From Actinomycetes bacterium (GTDB lineage Bacteria; Actinomycetota; JAICYB01), in the NCBI GenBank assembly GCA_025934435.1, contig JAICYB010000017.1, positions 1 through 60,216 on the forward strand: a stretch of DNA of 60,216 bases. The letters are read 5' to 3'. The notes below the pieces were generated by a model, which worked only from the letters and a program-made list of their open reading frames with translations, was not told where the DNA came from and did no database searches. The number at the start of each line of letters is the position of its first letter. Position 1 is the first letter of the stretch. Shown in pieces: positions 59,526-60,216 of the stretch. The translations under genes and the position numbers were made by a program.

Positions 59526-60059
59526 ATGGCGATACTCCCGATCCGTATCTATCCCGATCCGGTGCTCCGCGAGCCGGCGGCGGTGGTCGATCTCGTCGAC
59601 GACGCCGTGCGCAAGCTGGTCGCGGACATGTTCGAGACGATGCAGGACGCCCCCGGTGTCGGGCTGGCGGCGCCGCAGGTCGGCGTCCAGCGCCGCGTCC
59701 TCGTCTATCGAGCGTTCGACGACGACCCGCTGCGTGCGCTCATCAATCCCGAGATCACGAAGTCCGAAGGCGAACAGACGGAGAACGAGGGATGCCTGTC
59801 GATCCCGGGCCTCGCGTACCCGGTTCCGCGAGCGGAGCGCATCGTCGTCCGCGCACTCGATCCGAACGGCGAGCCGTTCGAGCACGAAGCCGAGGAGTAC
59901 GAGGCGCGCGTGATCCAGCACGAGGTCGATCACCTGAACGGGATCTTGTACATCGACCGCATCGACCCGGAGCTCCGTCGCGAAGCGAAGCGCATCCTCC
60001 GCGAACGCGCGCTCGGTAACGCGGCACCGCAACCTCAGCGCGAGCAGTCGCGTCTCTGA
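59526..60059 (+). CDS. def: Peptide deformylase
   Basis: 177-residue metalloenzyme that removes the N-formyl group from nascent proteins. Motif 1 GVGLAAPQVG, motif 2 EGCLSIPG (Cys ligand) and motif 3 QHEVDHLNG (HExxH) are all intact. ATG 59526 follows a leaderless-type box; the earlier TTG at 59517 is unlikely. Followed by fmt with a 3 bp gap, the usual deformylation/formylation pair. Confidence 0.97.
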   Translation: MAILPIRIYPDPVLREPAAVVDLVDDAVRKLVADMFETMQDAPGVGLAAPQVGVQRRVLVYRAFDDDPLRALINPEITKSEGEQTENEGCLSIPGLAYPVPRAERIVVRALDPNGEPFEHEAEEYEARVIQHEVDHLNGILYIDRIDPELRREAKRILRERALGNAAPQPQREQSRL

Positions 60060-60062
60060 CGC

Positions 60063-60216
60063 ATGCGGGTCGTGTTCATGGGGACGCCGGCCGCGGCCGT
60101 GCCCTGCCTCACCCTGGCGAATGAAGCCTTCGACGTTGTGGCGGTGTATACGCGTCCGGACAAAGCGATGGGACGGGGCCTTCACGTCGATGCTTCACCC
60201 GTCAAGAAGGCCGCGA
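60063..60216 (+). CDS. fmt: Methionyl-tRNA formyltransferase, N-terminal part (runs off window)
   Basis: The first 51 codons read VVFMGTPAAAVPCLTLA and VVAVYTRPDKAMGRG, the start of Fmt, which formylates initiator Met-tRNA. The gene continues beyond the window. Start is 3 bp after def. Confidence 0.94.
   Translation, partial: MRVVFMGTPAAAVPCLTLANEAFDVVAVYTRPDKAMGRGLHVDASPVKKAA

Overview
The window is about 60 kb of GC-rich bacterial chromosome, densely packed and mostly in one orientation. Gene content points to a deep-branching member of the Actinomycetota: the order mihF / kinase / rpoZ / coaBC / metK / priA / def / fmt, a PriA without helicase motifs, a CoaBC with the PAMHTEMW motif, an IlvG-like ThDP enzyme, an actinobacterial integration host factor and many apparently leaderless promoters. 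A class 1B dihydroorotate dehydrogenase (PyrD plus PyrK), a complete type IV pilus cluster and a divergent 16S rRNA argue against a standard streptomycete or mycobacterium. I cannot place it below phylum from the sequence alone.

Layout. 1-270: start of a PIG-V-like mannosyltransferase (minus strand). 355-3626: ruvC-ruvA-ruvB, an A-type Fe-S carrier, a peroxiredoxin whose peroxidatic Cys codon is TGA (probable selenoprotein) and a small HIT-like protein. 3702-5102: secreted beta-helix protein. 5103-11418: rRNA operon (promoter, boxA, 16S, spacer with a second boxA, 23S, 5S, terminator); the 23S gene carries two group I introns, at E. coli positions 1931 (with a LAGLIDADG endonuclease) and 2500 (no ORF). 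11453-19875: membrane and signalling genes (zinc-ribbon protein, class III cyclase, PMT-like glycosyltransferase with a large insert), a tRNA with CAU anticodon, IlvG-like enzyme, zincin, FlK-like thioesterase, DUF523, aquaporin. 19904-24706: alaS-ruvX-mltG-aroE. 24762-36435: type IV pilus genes pilB-pilT-pilC-pilA-pilA2-pilD, an opposed Wzy/PglL-type ligase, a BldC-like regulator, and pilM-pilN-pilO-pilP-like. 36458-41728: aroC-aroKB-aroQ-pepQ-efp-nusB, with three tandem mini-ORF repeats just before efp. 41668-42681: Lgt-family gene on the minus strand. 42714-53584: pyrimidine operon with a PyrR attenuator leader (pyrR-B-C-carA-membrane protein-carB-pyrK-D-F-E), which covers UMP synthesis from bicarbonate, glutamine and aspartate. 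53610-60216: mihF, archaeal-type CMP kinase-like gene, rpoZ, coaBC, metK, GNAT, priA, def and the start of fmt.

How the parts fit. The shikimate genes aroE and aroC-aroKB-aroQ flank the pilus cluster. Two glycosylation-type membrane enzymes (PMT-like and Wzy/PglL-like) lie close to or inside it and could act on surface proteins or pilins. Most genes within operons overlap by 1-14 bp, suggesting translational coupling, while transcription-unit heads often have a TANNNT box 5-9 bp before the start codon and no Shine-Dalgarno sequence.

The observations I rate highest are the UGA-containing peroxiredoxin with a candidate SECIS hairpin, the two 23S introns in the ribosome's functional core, and the chained mini-ORF repeats upstream of efp.
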